The notes beneath the pieces were generated by a model, which saw nothing but the letters and a program-made list of their open reading frames with translations, was not told the DNA's origin and did not search any database. From the NCBI GenBank assembly GCA_937888775.1, contig CALAQT010000458.1:1-22483 (forward strand): a stretch of 22,483 nt of DNA, given 5' to 3'. Both the position numbers and the translations under genes were made by a program. This DNA is from an uncultured Actinomycetes bacterium. Its GTDB lineage: Bacteria; Actinomycetota; Thermoleophilia; Solirubrobacterales; Solirubrobacteraceae. Below, piece by piece: positions 1 through 7,129 of this stretch. Each line of letters opens with the position of its first letter. Position 1 is the first letter of the stretch.

Positions 1-413
1 TCATCTCCAGCAACCTGGCGATCCTCTACATGAGCAACATCGGCTACGTCCTCGCTCATCTGCTTGCGGTCAGCGGCTTCCTGCTGCTGCGCAAGGACCG
101 CCCGAACTGGCCGAGGCCATACAAGCTGTCCGCTATCTGGGTGCCGATCGCATGGTTCATGACGGCACTCGTCGCGTTCCTGCTGATCGTCGGTGCCGGC
201 GCTCCACACCTGAACGGCTACGGCACATGGGCGGACTTCGCGATCGGCGTCGGCGTGCTCGCAGCGTCGGTGCTGCTGTTCATCTTCCGGCGCGTCGTCC
301 AGGACGGCGAGCGGATCCACTTCCGCGAGGAGACGCCGACGATGCCGGCGGAGGGCGACTGGCCCGATGGGTTCGAGGCCCCCCCGCCGACGGTTGCCCC
401 GGTGGCGAGCTGA
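1..413 (+). CDS. APC-family amino acid permease, C-terminal end (5' partial)
   Basis: The reading frame is open from base 3, before the first Met, so the gene begins upstream of the window and only about 137 C-terminal residues are present. They show membrane segments typical of the end of an APC-superfamily transporter: [18 protein letters not shown], then the [11 protein letters not shown] loop that commonly precedes the last two helices, then [20 protein letters not shown] and a final helix near [18 protein letters not shown] hydrophilic, Pro-rich cytoplasmic tail ends the protein. Such proteins import amino acids or related amines by secondary transport across the inner membrane. The substrate cannot be told from this fragment. 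Its position next to an amine-metabolism operon makes an amine or amino acid plausible, but that is inference. Confidence 0.8.
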   Translation, partial: ISSNLAILYMSNIGYVLAHLLAVSGFLLLRKDRPNWPRPYKLSAIWVPIAWFMTALVAFLLIVGAGAPHLNGYGTWADFAIGVGVLAASVLLFIFRRVVQDGERIHFREETPTMPAEGDWPDGFEAPPPTVAPVAS

Positions 414-468
414 TCTGAGAGCTCGGCTTCAGAGATGTCCAACGCACGGCTGGCTCCAAGGAGGCAGG

Positions 469-882
469 ATGAAGAAGATTGTTGTTGGCTATGACGCCAC
501 CGAGGCGTCACAGCGGGCGCTGGAGCGCGCGGCGACCCTTGCCCGGGCATTCGAGTCGCAGTTGATGGTCACGAGTGTGGCTCCCATCCTGGCCGGCATC
601 GGGCGTTCCGCGGGCCCGGTCGACCCCGTCGACCCGCCCGCCAAGCACGCCGAGGAGCTCGCGGCGGCGCGCTCGTACCTCGAGGGTGAGGGCCTGAGCG
701 CCGAGTATTTTCCAGCGGTCGGTGACCCAGCCGACACGATCGTGGAGCTCGCCAACGAGCGCGCGGCCGACTTGGTCATCGTCGGCACGCGGGAGCTTGG
801 CGTCGTGCAGCGGCTGCTGGGTCAGAGCGTCAGCGATTCGGTCGCGCACCACGCCCACTGCGACGTTCTGATCGTGCACTGA
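469..882 (+). CDS. Universal stress protein (UspA family), small single domain
   Basis: This 137-residue protein starts [18 protein letters not shown], the classic beta1 and Asp start of the Usp fold, and ends [16 protein letters not shown], the usual last strand. The start is fixed by a GGAGG sequence just upstream of the ATG at 469. The nucleotide-binding signature G-x2-G-x9-G-S/T is degenerate here: the stretch [15 protein letters not shown] has Glu and Gln where the second and third glycines normally sit, so ATP binding may be weak or lost. The gene lies 55 bp after the permease on the same strand. Permease-Usp pairs are common in actinobacteria, and the Usp may modulate the transporter, which is inference. 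Confidence 0.9.
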   Translation: MKKIVVGYDATEASQRALERAATLARAFESQLMVTSVAPILAGIGRSAGPVDPVDPPAKHAEELAAARSYLEGEGLSAEYFPAVGDPADTIVELANERAADLVIVGTRELGVVQRLLGQSVSDSVAHHAHCDVLIVH

Positions 883-1005
883 CGCGCAGAGCACGCCGAG
901 GCCGGTACTCGCTGGGCGTGCGTGATATCGCAGCTACGCTCGAGCACCGGCTCGGGGTCGACGAGACGACCTCGCAACTGGCCCCGATCACCCGGGCACA
1001 TGGCC

Positions 1006-1052
1006 AGTGTCTTGAGTCGAGATTTCGGGAGCAGATCTCGACCCAAGACACT
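1006..1052. terminator. Long inverted repeat between convergent genes, likely bidirectional terminator
   Basis: The arms AGTGTCTTGAGTCGAGAT (1006-1023) and ATCTCGACCCAAGACACT (1035-1052) pair over 18 positions with one A-C mismatch and leave an 11-nt loop. It sits downstream of the universal stress gene on + and touches the stop codon of the zinc-ribbon gene on -. That is where a shared terminator is expected. There is no U-tract, so it may stall polymerase or stabilise the 3' ends rather than act as a classic intrinsic terminator. Upstream bases 883-1005 hold no gene I can support. Confidence 0.6.
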
Positions 1053-1443
1053 AGTCGCACTCGATCTTCCACCGCGGCCGATCGGCGATCGCCTGATACT
1101 GCCGGCGCCGGCGGGCAGGACGAACGAACGACGACCATAGGAACCCCGTGAGCGGAAGGACGACAACCACCGCCAGCGGGCGCCCGATCAGCACGAACAC
1201 GAGCGCGACGGCCGCGGCTGCGGCGCAGACGATCGACGGGAGGATCCGATCGCGCACCCGGTTGCGCCGCAGCGAGGCATACTCCTCGAGCGGGATCCGG
1301 TTGGTGTCGTAGCTGCGCCCGCAACCATCGCAGCGCCAGCGCTCCCCGTAGCGAAGGTCCCGCCGCTCGCCGCACTCGCATTTGACCGTGATCGGCGGCC
1401 CCTTTCGGACGGCTCGCGGAAGGTCAGCGTGCGCAGCCGTCAA
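1051..1443 (-). CDS. Small zinc-ribbon membrane protein, hypothetical
   Basis: This 130-residue protein has an N-terminal CECGERRDLRY...WRCDGCGRSYDT module, a C-x-C...C-x2-C pattern that looks like a zinc ribbon. Two hydrophobic segments follow (ILPSIVCAAAAAVALVFVLIG and PLAVVVVLPLTGFLW), then a basic tail. It is probably an inner-membrane protein with the metal site in the cytoplasm. The start is a TTG overlapping the TGA stop of the upstream gene (TTGA), which suggests translational coupling and makes it the last gene of the glnT-glx operon. I do not recognise a named family, so the role is unknown. It could simply be a read-through neighbour rather than a pathway component. Confidence 0.65.
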   Translation of the reverse strand: MTAAHADLPRAVRKGPPITVKCECGERRDLRYGERWRCDGCGRSYDTNRIPLEEYASLRRNRVRDRILPSIVCAAAAAVALVFVLIGRPLAVVVVLPLTGFLWSSFVRPARRRRQYQAIADRPRWKIECD

Positions 1444-1889
1444 TGGTCCGGAGGCTCCCAGCCCTCGAGCACCGACGGCGCGTAGTCGGTACCGACCGTC
1501 CGGGAGTCGGCAACCCAGGGCCCGAGCTCGGGCTGGGGGAACTTGCAGTGGCGGTCCTTGAGCGTGATCCCGTAGGAGTTGCCCGACTGCAGGTGCTTGA
1601 TCAGGACCTTGCGCGCCAGCTCATTCTCACGTCCCGGGGGAATCTGGAAATAGATCTTTATGAACGAGTTGGAGTAGCGGTCGAACACCGCCGGCACGCC
1701 CTCCTCCTCCAGCAGCGTGACGTCCTCCAGCCAGTTGATGTCCTCGCCGGGCGTGGCGGCGATCAGGTCGATGTCCGCCACCAGGCCGATATCCTCCTGA
1801 TAGGCGAAGCGCTTGCCCGACAGGTACTCCGCATCGATCGCGAACACCTTCTCGGGCTCGGAGGGAGCGCGTCTGACTTCACTGCTCAT
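1440..1889 (-). CDS. Unrecognised 149-residue protein linked to the glx operon
   Basis: This acidic, apparently soluble protein begins at an ATG preceded by GAGGGGAG. It follows glxD by only 20 bp on the same strand and is coupled to the next gene by a stop/start overlap. Visible features are an N-terminal AIDAEYLSGKRFAYQED segment, a very acidic middle (PGEDINWLEDVTLLEEEG), a strand-rich part (SFIKIYFQIPPGRENELA) and a conserved-looking tail rich in Trp and Pro. There is no signal peptide, no membrane segment and only one cysteine, so a metal or Fe-S site is unlikely. I know no family for it. Its place in the cluster suggests an accessory or regulatory partner of the glutamate-synthase-like complex, which is inference only. 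Confidence 0.75.
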   Translation of the reverse strand: MSSEVRRAPSEPEKVFAIDAEYLSGKRFAYQEDIGLVADIDLIAATPGEDINWLEDVTLLEEEGVPAVFDRYSNSFIKIYFQIPPGRENELARKVLIKHLQSGNSYGITLKDRHCKFPQPELGPWVADSRTVGTDYAPSVLEGWEPPDH

Positions 1890-1909
1890 GATTCTCCCCT
1901 CTCACTGAA

Positions 1910-3346
1910 CTAGGGCTGCCCCACGCCCTGCTGCTCAGGCGTCAGATAGCCGATCGGGTTCTCGATGTGGCGTTCCAGCAGCCGCTCGATCCGGGCCAGC
2001 GTGCGCTCCTCCGAGACACCCGGGATGTACTCGGTCCCGGCCAACGGAACCCGCGCCATCGCCGAGGCCTCAACGGTCAGCGCGCATAGATCCTCGGGCT
2101 CCAGATTGTGCACATTGGTCTTGCCGCACGCCCGCGCCAGCATCTGGCATTCCAGCGTGAGTGTGTGCAGAAAGTTGTAGACGCGGTTGGCCGCCTCATC
2201 CACGACCAGCCGCTTGCGCAGTTCGGGGTCCTGAGTGGTGATGCCAACCGGACAGCGCCCGGTATGGCAGTGATAGCACTGACCCGCCGGAACGCCGATC
2301 GTGCCCTCGTAGTCGGTGACGCCGGGGATCTCCTTATTGCAGTTGAGCGCCATCAGAGCCGAGTGGCCGATCGCGATCGCGTCGGCGCCGAGCGCCAGAC
2401 ACTTGGCGACGTCACCGCCGTTGCGGATTCCGCCGGCCACCACGAGGTCTATCTCGTCGGCCAGCCCGACATCCTCCAAAGCGCGCCGTGCCTCGGGAAT
2501 CGCGGCCATCAGCGGGATGCCGGTCTCCTCGGCGGCGGTGTGCGGGCCGGCTCCGGTACCGCCCTCGGCACCGTCCAGGTAGATGACGTCCGGGCCGCAT
2601 TTCGCCGCCATCCGCACATCGTCGTAGACCCGCGCGGCACCGAGCTTGAGCTGGATCGGGATCTCGTAGTTGGTCGCCTCGCGGACCTCCTGGATCTTGA
2701 GCGAGAGATCGTCAGGCCCCAGCCAATCGGGATGCCTAGCCGGCGAGCGCTGGTCGATCCCGGCCGGCAGCGAGCGCATTTCCGCCACCTGCTCGGTCAC
2801 CTTCTGACCCATCAGGTGGCCGCCGAGACCCACCTTGCAGCCCTGGCCGATGAAGAACTCGCAGGCGTCGGCCAGCATCAGGTGATGCGGGTTGAATCCG
2901 TAGCGACTCTGGATCACCTGGTAGTACCACTTGGTCGACAGGTCGCGCTCGGGCGGGATCATCCCGCCCTCACCTGAGCAGGTGGCGGTGCCGGCCATCG
3001 ACGCGCCCTTGGCCAGCGCCATCTTGGCCTCCAGCGACAGCGCCCCGAAGCTCATGCCGGTGATGTAGATCGGGATATCCAGCTCGATCGGCTTGGCGGC
3101 GAAGCGGGCGCCGAGCACGGTCTTGGTCACGCACTTCTCCCGGTAGCCCTCGATCACGAATCGCGTGAGGGTGCCTGGCATGAACATCAGCTCGTCCCAG
3201 TGCGGGATCTTCTTGAACATCGAGAAGCCCCGCATGCGGTAGCGCCCAAGCTCTGACTTGACATGGATGTCATCGATCACCTCAGGGGTGAAGATGCGGC
3301 TGTGCCCCAGCCGGTTGTGGGCAAAGGGTGCGTTTTCGTCGGCCAT
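1910..3346 (-). CDS. glxD: FMN/Fe-S glutamate synthase-like subunit (GlxD / N-methylglutamate synthase MgsC type)
   Basis: This 478-residue protein matches the central and FMN-binding domains of the large subunit of glutamate synthase. It shows LGAARVYDDVRMAAKCG, DVIYLDGAEGGTGAGP and the phosphate-binding LVVAGGIRNGGDVAKCLALG of the TIM barrel. The cluster loop GQCYHCHTGRCPVGITTQDP resembles the [3Fe-4S] loop, here as C-x2-C-x4-C. Known relatives, with separate amidotransferase and GXGXG subunits, make glutamate or, in methylamine users, N-methylglutamate from 2-oxoglutarate. I chose the ATG at 3346, five bases after AGGAGG; a GTG six bases earlier would overlap that ribosome site. It lies 233 bp downstream of glxC across a repeat-bearing gap and is the core catalytic subunit. 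Confidence 0.92.
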   Translation of the reverse strand: MADENAPFAHNRLGHSRIFTPEVIDDIHVKSELGRYRMRGFSMFKKIPHWDELMFMPGTLTRFVIEGYREKCVTKTVLGARFAAKPIELDIPIYITGMSFGALSLEAKMALAKGASMAGTATCSGEGGMIPPERDLSTKWYYQVIQSRYGFNPHHLMLADACEFFIGQGCKVGLGGHLMGQKVTEQVAEMRSLPAGIDQRSPARHPDWLGPDDLSLKIQEVREATNYEIPIQLKLGAARVYDDVRMAAKCGPDVIYLDGAEGGTGAGPHTAAEETGIPLMAAIPEARRALEDVGLADEIDLVVAGGIRNGGDVAKCLALGADAIAIGHSALMALNCNKEIPGVTDYEGTIGVPAGQCYHCHTGRCPVGITTQDPELRKRLVVDEAANRVYNFLHTLTLECQMLARACGKTNVHNLEPEDLCALTVEASAMARVPLAGTEYIPGVSEERTLARIERLLERHIENPIGYLTPEQQGVGQP

Positions 3347-3413
3347 GGCCACCTCCTAGTGCAGCGTTGCGAAAGAACTTTGATGGTCTGGCGAGTGGCT
3401 GGGCGTGACTGGG

Positions 3414-3466
3414 CGTGTCCCCCGGCCTTGCTCGTACTGGACGTACTTGGATGGCCGGGGGACGCG
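3414..3466. terminator. Strong stem-loop inside the glxC-glxD gap
   Basis: GTCCCCCGGCC (3417-3427) and GGCCGGGGGAC (3453-3463) are perfect 11-bp arms. They extend by three more pairs, one of them a wobble, to 3414 and 3466. The 25-nt loop holds a second small dyad, CGTAC...GTACT. The element sits inside the operon between glxC and glxD, so it could attenuate expression, process the mRNA or stabilise a segment. There is no U-tract on the minus strand after it, so full termination is unlikely. Confidence 0.5.
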
Positions 3467-3468
3467 GT

Positions 3469-3544
3469 CAGGCGCGTCAGCCGGACGACTGGATCGCAGC
3501 CCGAACAGGCGAGGCAGGATGCCAAGCGGGCTGCGAGCTCGAGG
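3469..3544 (-). repeat. Dispersed intergenic repeat, copy A (inverted relative to copy B)
   Basis: Read on the minus strand, 3531-3469 matches 12542-12605 on the plus strand at about 56 of 64 positions by my manual alignment. The shared core includes GGCATCCTGCCTCGCCT and TCCGGCTGACG. A CTCGAGCT block precedes the core in both copies at slightly different spacing. It lies in the gap 3358-3579 between glxC and glxD, which has no credible coding frame. The rest of that gap holds the 3414-3466 stem-loop. Confidence 0.7.
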
Positions 3545-3579
3545 CCGGCAGAGCGCAAAGGGATTTCGAGAACGATGCA

Positions 3580-4380
3580 CTAGAGGACGAGCTTGCGCTC
3601 GGATGGCTCGAGCGTGTCGTAGTTGTAGAGCTTCTTGCCGCACACGAATTTCTGGAACTGCGGCGGCGAGCCGAGACCGTAGAGCGAGAACTTGCGCTCG
3701 ATCAGCTCGGTGTCGGCGTCTGACCACTCGCCCTCCACGCAATCGACCCCCAGCGACTTAACCTTGCCGGCGACGTAGATTTCGCCGTCGTACATCGAGT
3801 CGCCGAGGCCCGGACCGACGTCACCGCACAGGATCAGGCGGCCGCGCTGCATCATGAAGCCGGTCATCGACCCGGCTTCACCGAGCGAGATGATCGTGCC
3901 GCCCTTCTGGTCGATCCCGGTACGGGCCCCGACGCGACCCTTGATCACCAGGTCACCGCCGCGGATCGCCGCGCCGGTCAGCGACCCGGCGTTTGACTCG
4001 ATCACCACAACTCCCGACATCATGTTCTCGCACGAGGACCACCCCACGCGCCCGGCGATGTGGACCTCAGGCCCGTCGATCATCCCCAACGCGAAGTAGC
4101 CGAGGCTGCCTTCGAAGTTCAGCCGGCAGCGAGTCAGCAGGCCGGCACCCAGCGAGTGGCGTGCGGCCGGATTGAGGATCGTCACCTCACGCACGCTTTG
4201 CTCGTAGAGCAGCCAGCGCAGCTCGAGGTTGATCTGGCGCGTGGTCAGCGGACCCGCGTCGAAGCTGGCGCGATCGCCGTCGATCTCCGACACTCGCGGG
4301 ACGCGGGCGTCGAGCTCGACCAGTCCGCGGGGGTCAAACCGCGGCTCCTGGGCGGGTGGGGACTGATTCAACGTGTCCAT
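3580..4380 (-). CDS. glxC: GXGXG-domain subunit of glutamate synthase-like complex (GlxC / MgsB type)
   Basis: This 266-residue protein carries the right-handed beta-helix of the glutamate-synthase C-terminal domain. Regular Gly-rich turns run through the middle, for example SLTGAAIRGGDLVIKGRVG, GGTIISLGEAGSMTGF and GRLILCGDVGPGLGDSMYDG. In full glutamate synthases this domain is fused to the FMN domain; here it is a separate gene, as in glxBCD and mgsABC clusters. It is structural and helps connect the ammonia-releasing and synthase sites. The ATG at 4380 lies inside the end of glxB (13-bp overlap), so the two are translationally coupled. The C-terminal WSDADTELIERKFSLYGLG block is probably outside the helix. 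Confidence 0.9.
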   Translation of the reverse strand: MDTLNQSPPAQEPRFDPRGLVELDARVPRVSEIDGDRASFDAGPLTTRQINLELRWLLYEQSVREVTILNPAARHSLGAGLLTRCRLNFEGSLGYFALGMIDGPEVHIAGRVGWSSCENMMSGVVVIESNAGSLTGAAIRGGDLVIKGRVGARTGIDQKGGTIISLGEAGSMTGFMMQRGRLILCGDVGPGLGDSMYDGEIYVAGKVKSLGVDCVEGEWSDADTELIERKFSLYGLGSPPQFQKFVCGKKLYNYDTLEPSERKLVL

Positions 4381-5303
4381 ACCATCACCGTGCTCTCGTA
4401 GGGGTCATAGGTCTCGATCTCGTGGTCGATCACCGCGCGGATCGCCATCTCCTCGGAGGCAAGCGCGACCATGTCGTCGCCCTCGTAGAGCACCAGCGGC
4501 TTGGCCGCGAGCTCATCCTTGGCCATCCCCAGCGCGTCCTCGCTCACGCAGATGTAGGTGAACACGCCGTCGAGCTCCTCCAGGCTGCGCCGCATGGCGC
4601 TTTCCAGTGAGTCGCCGTTGGCCATCCGGTCGGCCAGGTAGACGGCGATGATCTCCGAGTCGCAGGCGGACGCGAAGCGATGTCCGGCCGCCTCCAGCCG
4701 CCGACGCCACTGGTGGTAGTTGGTCAGCTGACCGTTGTGCACGACGGCCACGTCGGAGAACGGATAGGCCCAGTACGGGTGAGCGTTGGCGATGTCGACA
4801 TCGGATTCGGTGGCCATCCTGACATGCCCGATGCCGTGGCTGCCGAAGTAGTCGTCGAGTTGATAGGCCGACGACACAGTTCGCGCGTCGCCGAGATCCT
4901 TGATGATCTCCAGCGAGTGCCCCAGCGACAGAACCTCGGCATGCGGCACCGATTCGATGTGGTCGGCCAGCGTCTTGAGGTCACCGTGGTAGACGAGCGT
5001 GGCACTGAACGTGTAGTCGTTTGCATCCTCGGTGCTCTTGATGCTCGCGCCCGCCGCGTGCAGTTGCGCCTGGACCTCGTTACGGCGCCGGCGCACGTCC
5101 TCGGCGAAGTCGAGATCCCGGGGCGCGGTCGACTCGGCCAGGTTGATGCGCACCGTCAGCTCCTGGGTCGGCGCGTGGTACAGCGCGTATCCCGTCGAGT
5201 CCGGCCCGCGGTGCTTCATCGACTGCAACATGCTGGTCATGTCGCGTCCGATCCGGTGCGCGCCGTTCCCGTTCTTGTAGATGATTCCAGCGATTCCGCA
5301 CAT
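4368..5303 (-). CDS. glxB: Class II glutamine amidotransferase subunit (GlxB / MgsA type)
   Basis: This 311-residue protein begins MCGIAGIIYKNGNG, with Cys2 placed to become the N-terminal nucleophile. It retains the Ntn-hydrolase landmarks: HRGPDSTGYALY, GIGHVRMATES, VVHNGQLTNY and SACDSEIIAVYLADRM. These form the glutaminase that frees ammonia from glutamine, or in N-methylglutamate synthase frees methylamine from gamma-glutamylmethylamide. I chose the ATG at 5303 because Cys must be residue 2 and GGAAGGAG lies seven bases upstream. It starts 23 bp after glnT and overlaps glxC. Which amide it uses cannot be read from the sequence; the sox/mgd-like operon in the same window favours methylamide. 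Confidence 0.93.
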   Translation of the reverse strand: MCGIAGIIYKNGNGAHRIGRDMTSMLQSMKHRGPDSTGYALYHAPTQELTVRINLAESTAPRDLDFAEDVRRRRNEVQAQLHAAGASIKSTEDANDYTFSATLVYHGDLKTLADHIESVPHAEVLSLGHSLEIIKDLGDARTVSSAYQLDDYFGSHGIGHVRMATESDVDIANAHPYWAYPFSDVAVVHNGQLTNYHQWRRRLEAAGHRFASACDSEIIAVYLADRMANGDSLESAMRRSLEELDGVFTYICVSEDALGMAKDELAAKPLVLYEGDDMVALASEEMAIRAVIDHEIETYDPYESTVMVWTR

Positions 5304-5326
5304 CCGAGTTCTCCTTCCGGCTGCCC

Positions 5327-6808
5327 CTAGGGCAGCACCTCCAGGTACTCGTTCTGCTCCCAGTCGGTCACGGCCGCCAGGTAGCGCTCCCACTCGTCGC
5401 GCTTGTAGTGATGGAAGACCTTGTACAGACGACCGGGCATGGCGCTGCGGATCACGTCGTCGGCGGCGAGCGCTTCAAGCGCCGCACCGAGACTGTCAGG
5501 CACCTTTTCGATCTCGGCGCCCTCCTTGAGCAGGTCGTAGGTGTTTCCCTGCTGGGGCGGGCCCGGGTCTAGCTCGCGCCTGACGCCGTCCAGGCCGGCT
5601 CGCAGCAGCGTCGCCACGGTCAGGTACGGATTGCAGGACGAGTCAACACCGCGGTACTCAAACCGCCCACCGGAGGCGACCCGCACGGTCGTCGTCCGGT
5701 TCTGCCAGCCCCAGTTCTTGTAGATCGGAGCCCAGAAGCCGGTGTCCCACATGCGGCAGTAGGAGTTGACGGTGGGGTTGCCGACGCACATCAGCGCCGG
5801 GAAGTGCTCGAGCATTCCGCCGAGGAAGTGACGCGCGAACTGCGACAGCTGCGCCGGCCCGTCCGGGTCGTGAAAGACGTTGTTGCCCTGGTCGTCGATC
5901 AGCGTGAAGTGATGATGGTGCCCGTTTGCCGAGACGCCGGTGAACGGTTTGGGCATGAACGAGGGCAGCAGGCCGTGCTTGCGCCCGACGGCCGCGCAGA
6001 CCTGGCGATAGGTGGTGATGTTGTCGGCGGTGCGCAGCGGCCGGTCGAAACGGAAGTTGAGCTCCAGCTGACCGGGAGCGTCCTCGTGGTCGCCGTAGCT
6101 CATGTCCAGACCGAGCGCTTGGCCGTACTCGACCACGTCGAGCAGAACCGGACGCAGCTCCTCGAATTGATGGATGTGGTAGCAGTAGGGCTTGGTGACG
6201 CCCTCCGGGGCGGAACCGTCCTCGCTGCGCCGCAGCCACATCATCTCGGGCTCGATCCCGATCAGGAACTGATACCCGAGCTCCTGCTCGAAGTCGTGGG
6301 CGATCCGCTTTAGGTTCTGGCGCGGATCGGCGTCCAGCAGCTCTCCCGTTTCGGTGTCATAGCAGTCGCAGTACACGCGGGCCACGCGCGGGTCCCAGGG
6401 CAGCACGGCGAAGGTGTCGAGGTCGGCGACCGCGGCGAGCTCTGATTCCTCCGGGCCGAAGCCGATGTAGTTGCCGTAACGGTCGGTGAACAGGTTGGCG
6501 GTGGCGCCATAGACGAGCTGATACCCCTTCTGAGCGACCTGGGGGAAGAACGAGGAGACCACGCCCTTGCCCATCACGCGGCCGGTGATCGAGACCTGCT
6601 GGAAGAAGACGTACTTGACGCCCTCAGATTCGATCCGGCGCGTCAGCTGCTCGATCTTCTCGGCGCGACCGGGTGCGTTGCGCGCCGCCTCGAGCGTCGC
6701 CGGCGCCGGTTCGATCTGCGGCGAGGCCAGCACCGTCTGCACCGTCCCGCCGAACTGCCCCGTACGCGTGCTGGTCGCGCCTTCCCCGCTCCCGACTGCT
6801 GTCGCCAT
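5327..6808 (-). CDS. glnT: Glutamine synthetase-like ligase, GlnT / gamma-glutamylmethylamide synthetase (GmaS) subfamily
   Basis: This 493-residue protein belongs to the glutamine synthetase family. Catalytic landmarks are visible: IEPEMMW and the APGQLELNFRF strand for metal and glutamate, the SANGHHHHFTL loop (normally NGSGMHCH), NPTVNSYCR, and the TTTVRVASGGRFEYRGVDSSCNPYL strand for ATP and substrate. The divergent NGHHHH loop and the long N-terminus match the GlnT/GmaS branch rather than housekeeping GlnA. The reaction is ATP-driven amide formation between glutamate and ammonia or methylamine. The ATG at 6808 follows AGGAG by five bases and is preferred to the GTG at 6814. It is first in the operon, with a promoter at 6993-7021. 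GmaS versus ammonia-using GlnT is not decided by the sequence alone. Confidence 0.88.
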   Translation of the reverse strand: MATAVGSGEGATSTRTGQFGGTVQTVLASPQIEPAPATLEAARNAPGRAEKIEQLTRRIESEGVKYVFFQQVSITGRVMGKGVVSSFFPQVAQKGYQLVYGATANLFTDRYGNYIGFGPEESELAAVADLDTFAVLPWDPRVARVYCDCYDTETGELLDADPRQNLKRIAHDFEQELGYQFLIGIEPEMMWLRRSEDGSAPEGVTKPYCYHIHQFEELRPVLLDVVEYGQALGLDMSYGDHEDAPGQLELNFRFDRPLRTADNITTYRQVCAAVGRKHGLLPSFMPKPFTGVSANGHHHHFTLIDDQGNNVFHDPDGPAQLSQFARHFLGGMLEHFPALMCVGNPTVNSYCRMWDTGFWAPIYKNWGWQNRTTTVRVASGGRFEYRGVDSSCNPYLTVATLLRAGLDGVRRELDPGPPQQGNTYDLLKEGAEIEKVPDSLGAALEALAADDVIRSAMPGRLYKVFHHYKRDEWERYLAAVTDWEQNEYLEVLP

Positions 6809-6992
6809 CTGCACTCCTCTCTAGCTCCCCACGCGCTGCGCGCAGCCATGGGCCGGAACTTACGCCCTTAGTTGCGCCCTTGATTGCGGCTCGCCGTCAA
6901 GCGGCGGCCGGAGACCCTCCGCCGGCATCCGCCCAGCCCCGCCGCCGCGTCAGAGGCTGTCTACAAGACTGGACAAATTGGTACATGGCGCG

Positions 6993-7021
6993 TTTATACC
7001 AGCTGCCCCGCGCGTCCGCAA
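6993..7021 (-). promoter_or_regulatory. Candidate promoter of the glnT-glx operon
   Basis: On the minus strand TTGCGG (7021-7016) is followed after exactly 17 bases by TATAAA (6998-6993). That gives an excellent -10 and a half-matching -35, and a leader of about 175 nt before glnT. A weak dyad GGTACA...TATACC spans the -10 box (about 6980-7000), and GTCT-ACA-AGAC (6959-6969) lies in the leader; either could be an operator. I did not find a convincing GlnR box. No gene is visible in 6809-7129. Confidence 0.55.
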
Positions 7022-7030
7022 GCGCGGCGC

Positions 7031-7059
7031 TTGACGAGCTCCGGAGGCGACGGTAGACT
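7031..7059 (+). promoter_or_regulatory. Candidate promoter of the SoxB-like oxidoreductase gene
   Basis: TTGACG (7031-7036) and TAGACT (7054-7059) are separated by exactly 17 bases and match the housekeeping consensus at five of six and four of six positions. The predicted start site is near 7066, which leaves a leader of about 65 nt. It stands back to back with the glnT promoter, about ten bases away, so the two transcription units probably share regulation. Confidence 0.55.
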
Positions 7060-7071
7060 AGTGCGTAATTT

Positions 7072-7084
7072 GCAATGCCATTGC
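7072..7084. promoter_or_regulatory. Perfect 13-bp palindrome just downstream of promoter, likely operator
   Basis: GCAATG-C-CATTGC is perfectly symmetrical about one central base. It lies a few bases past the predicted transcription start of the oxidoreductase gene, a standard position for a repressor site. It is AT-richer than its surroundings. The IclR or GntR regulators encoded at 8536-10439 are possible binders, which is inference. Confidence 0.45.
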
Positions 7085-7129
7085 GCTATCGGCAACTAAA
7101 GCCCGACCACGTCCTCGTTTAGGAGCAAC

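Noticed and set aside
918..1151. Short + frames between the usp and zinc-ribbon genes
   Set aside because: They run through the long hairpin and antisense into the zinc-ribbon gene, with no ribosome site and no recognisable motif.
2108..2977. Long open frame on + antisense to glxD (289 residues)
   Set aside because: It is the GC-rich complement of a clearly conserved gene, is low-complexity (Arg, His, Val, Gly rich) and has no ribosome site or family motif.
1910..5303. Housekeeping NADPH-glutamate synthase
   Set aside because: The three domains are on separate genes, no GltD-type small subunit is present, and the set is headed by a GlnT/GmaS-type ligase, which fits glx/mgs rather than gltBD.
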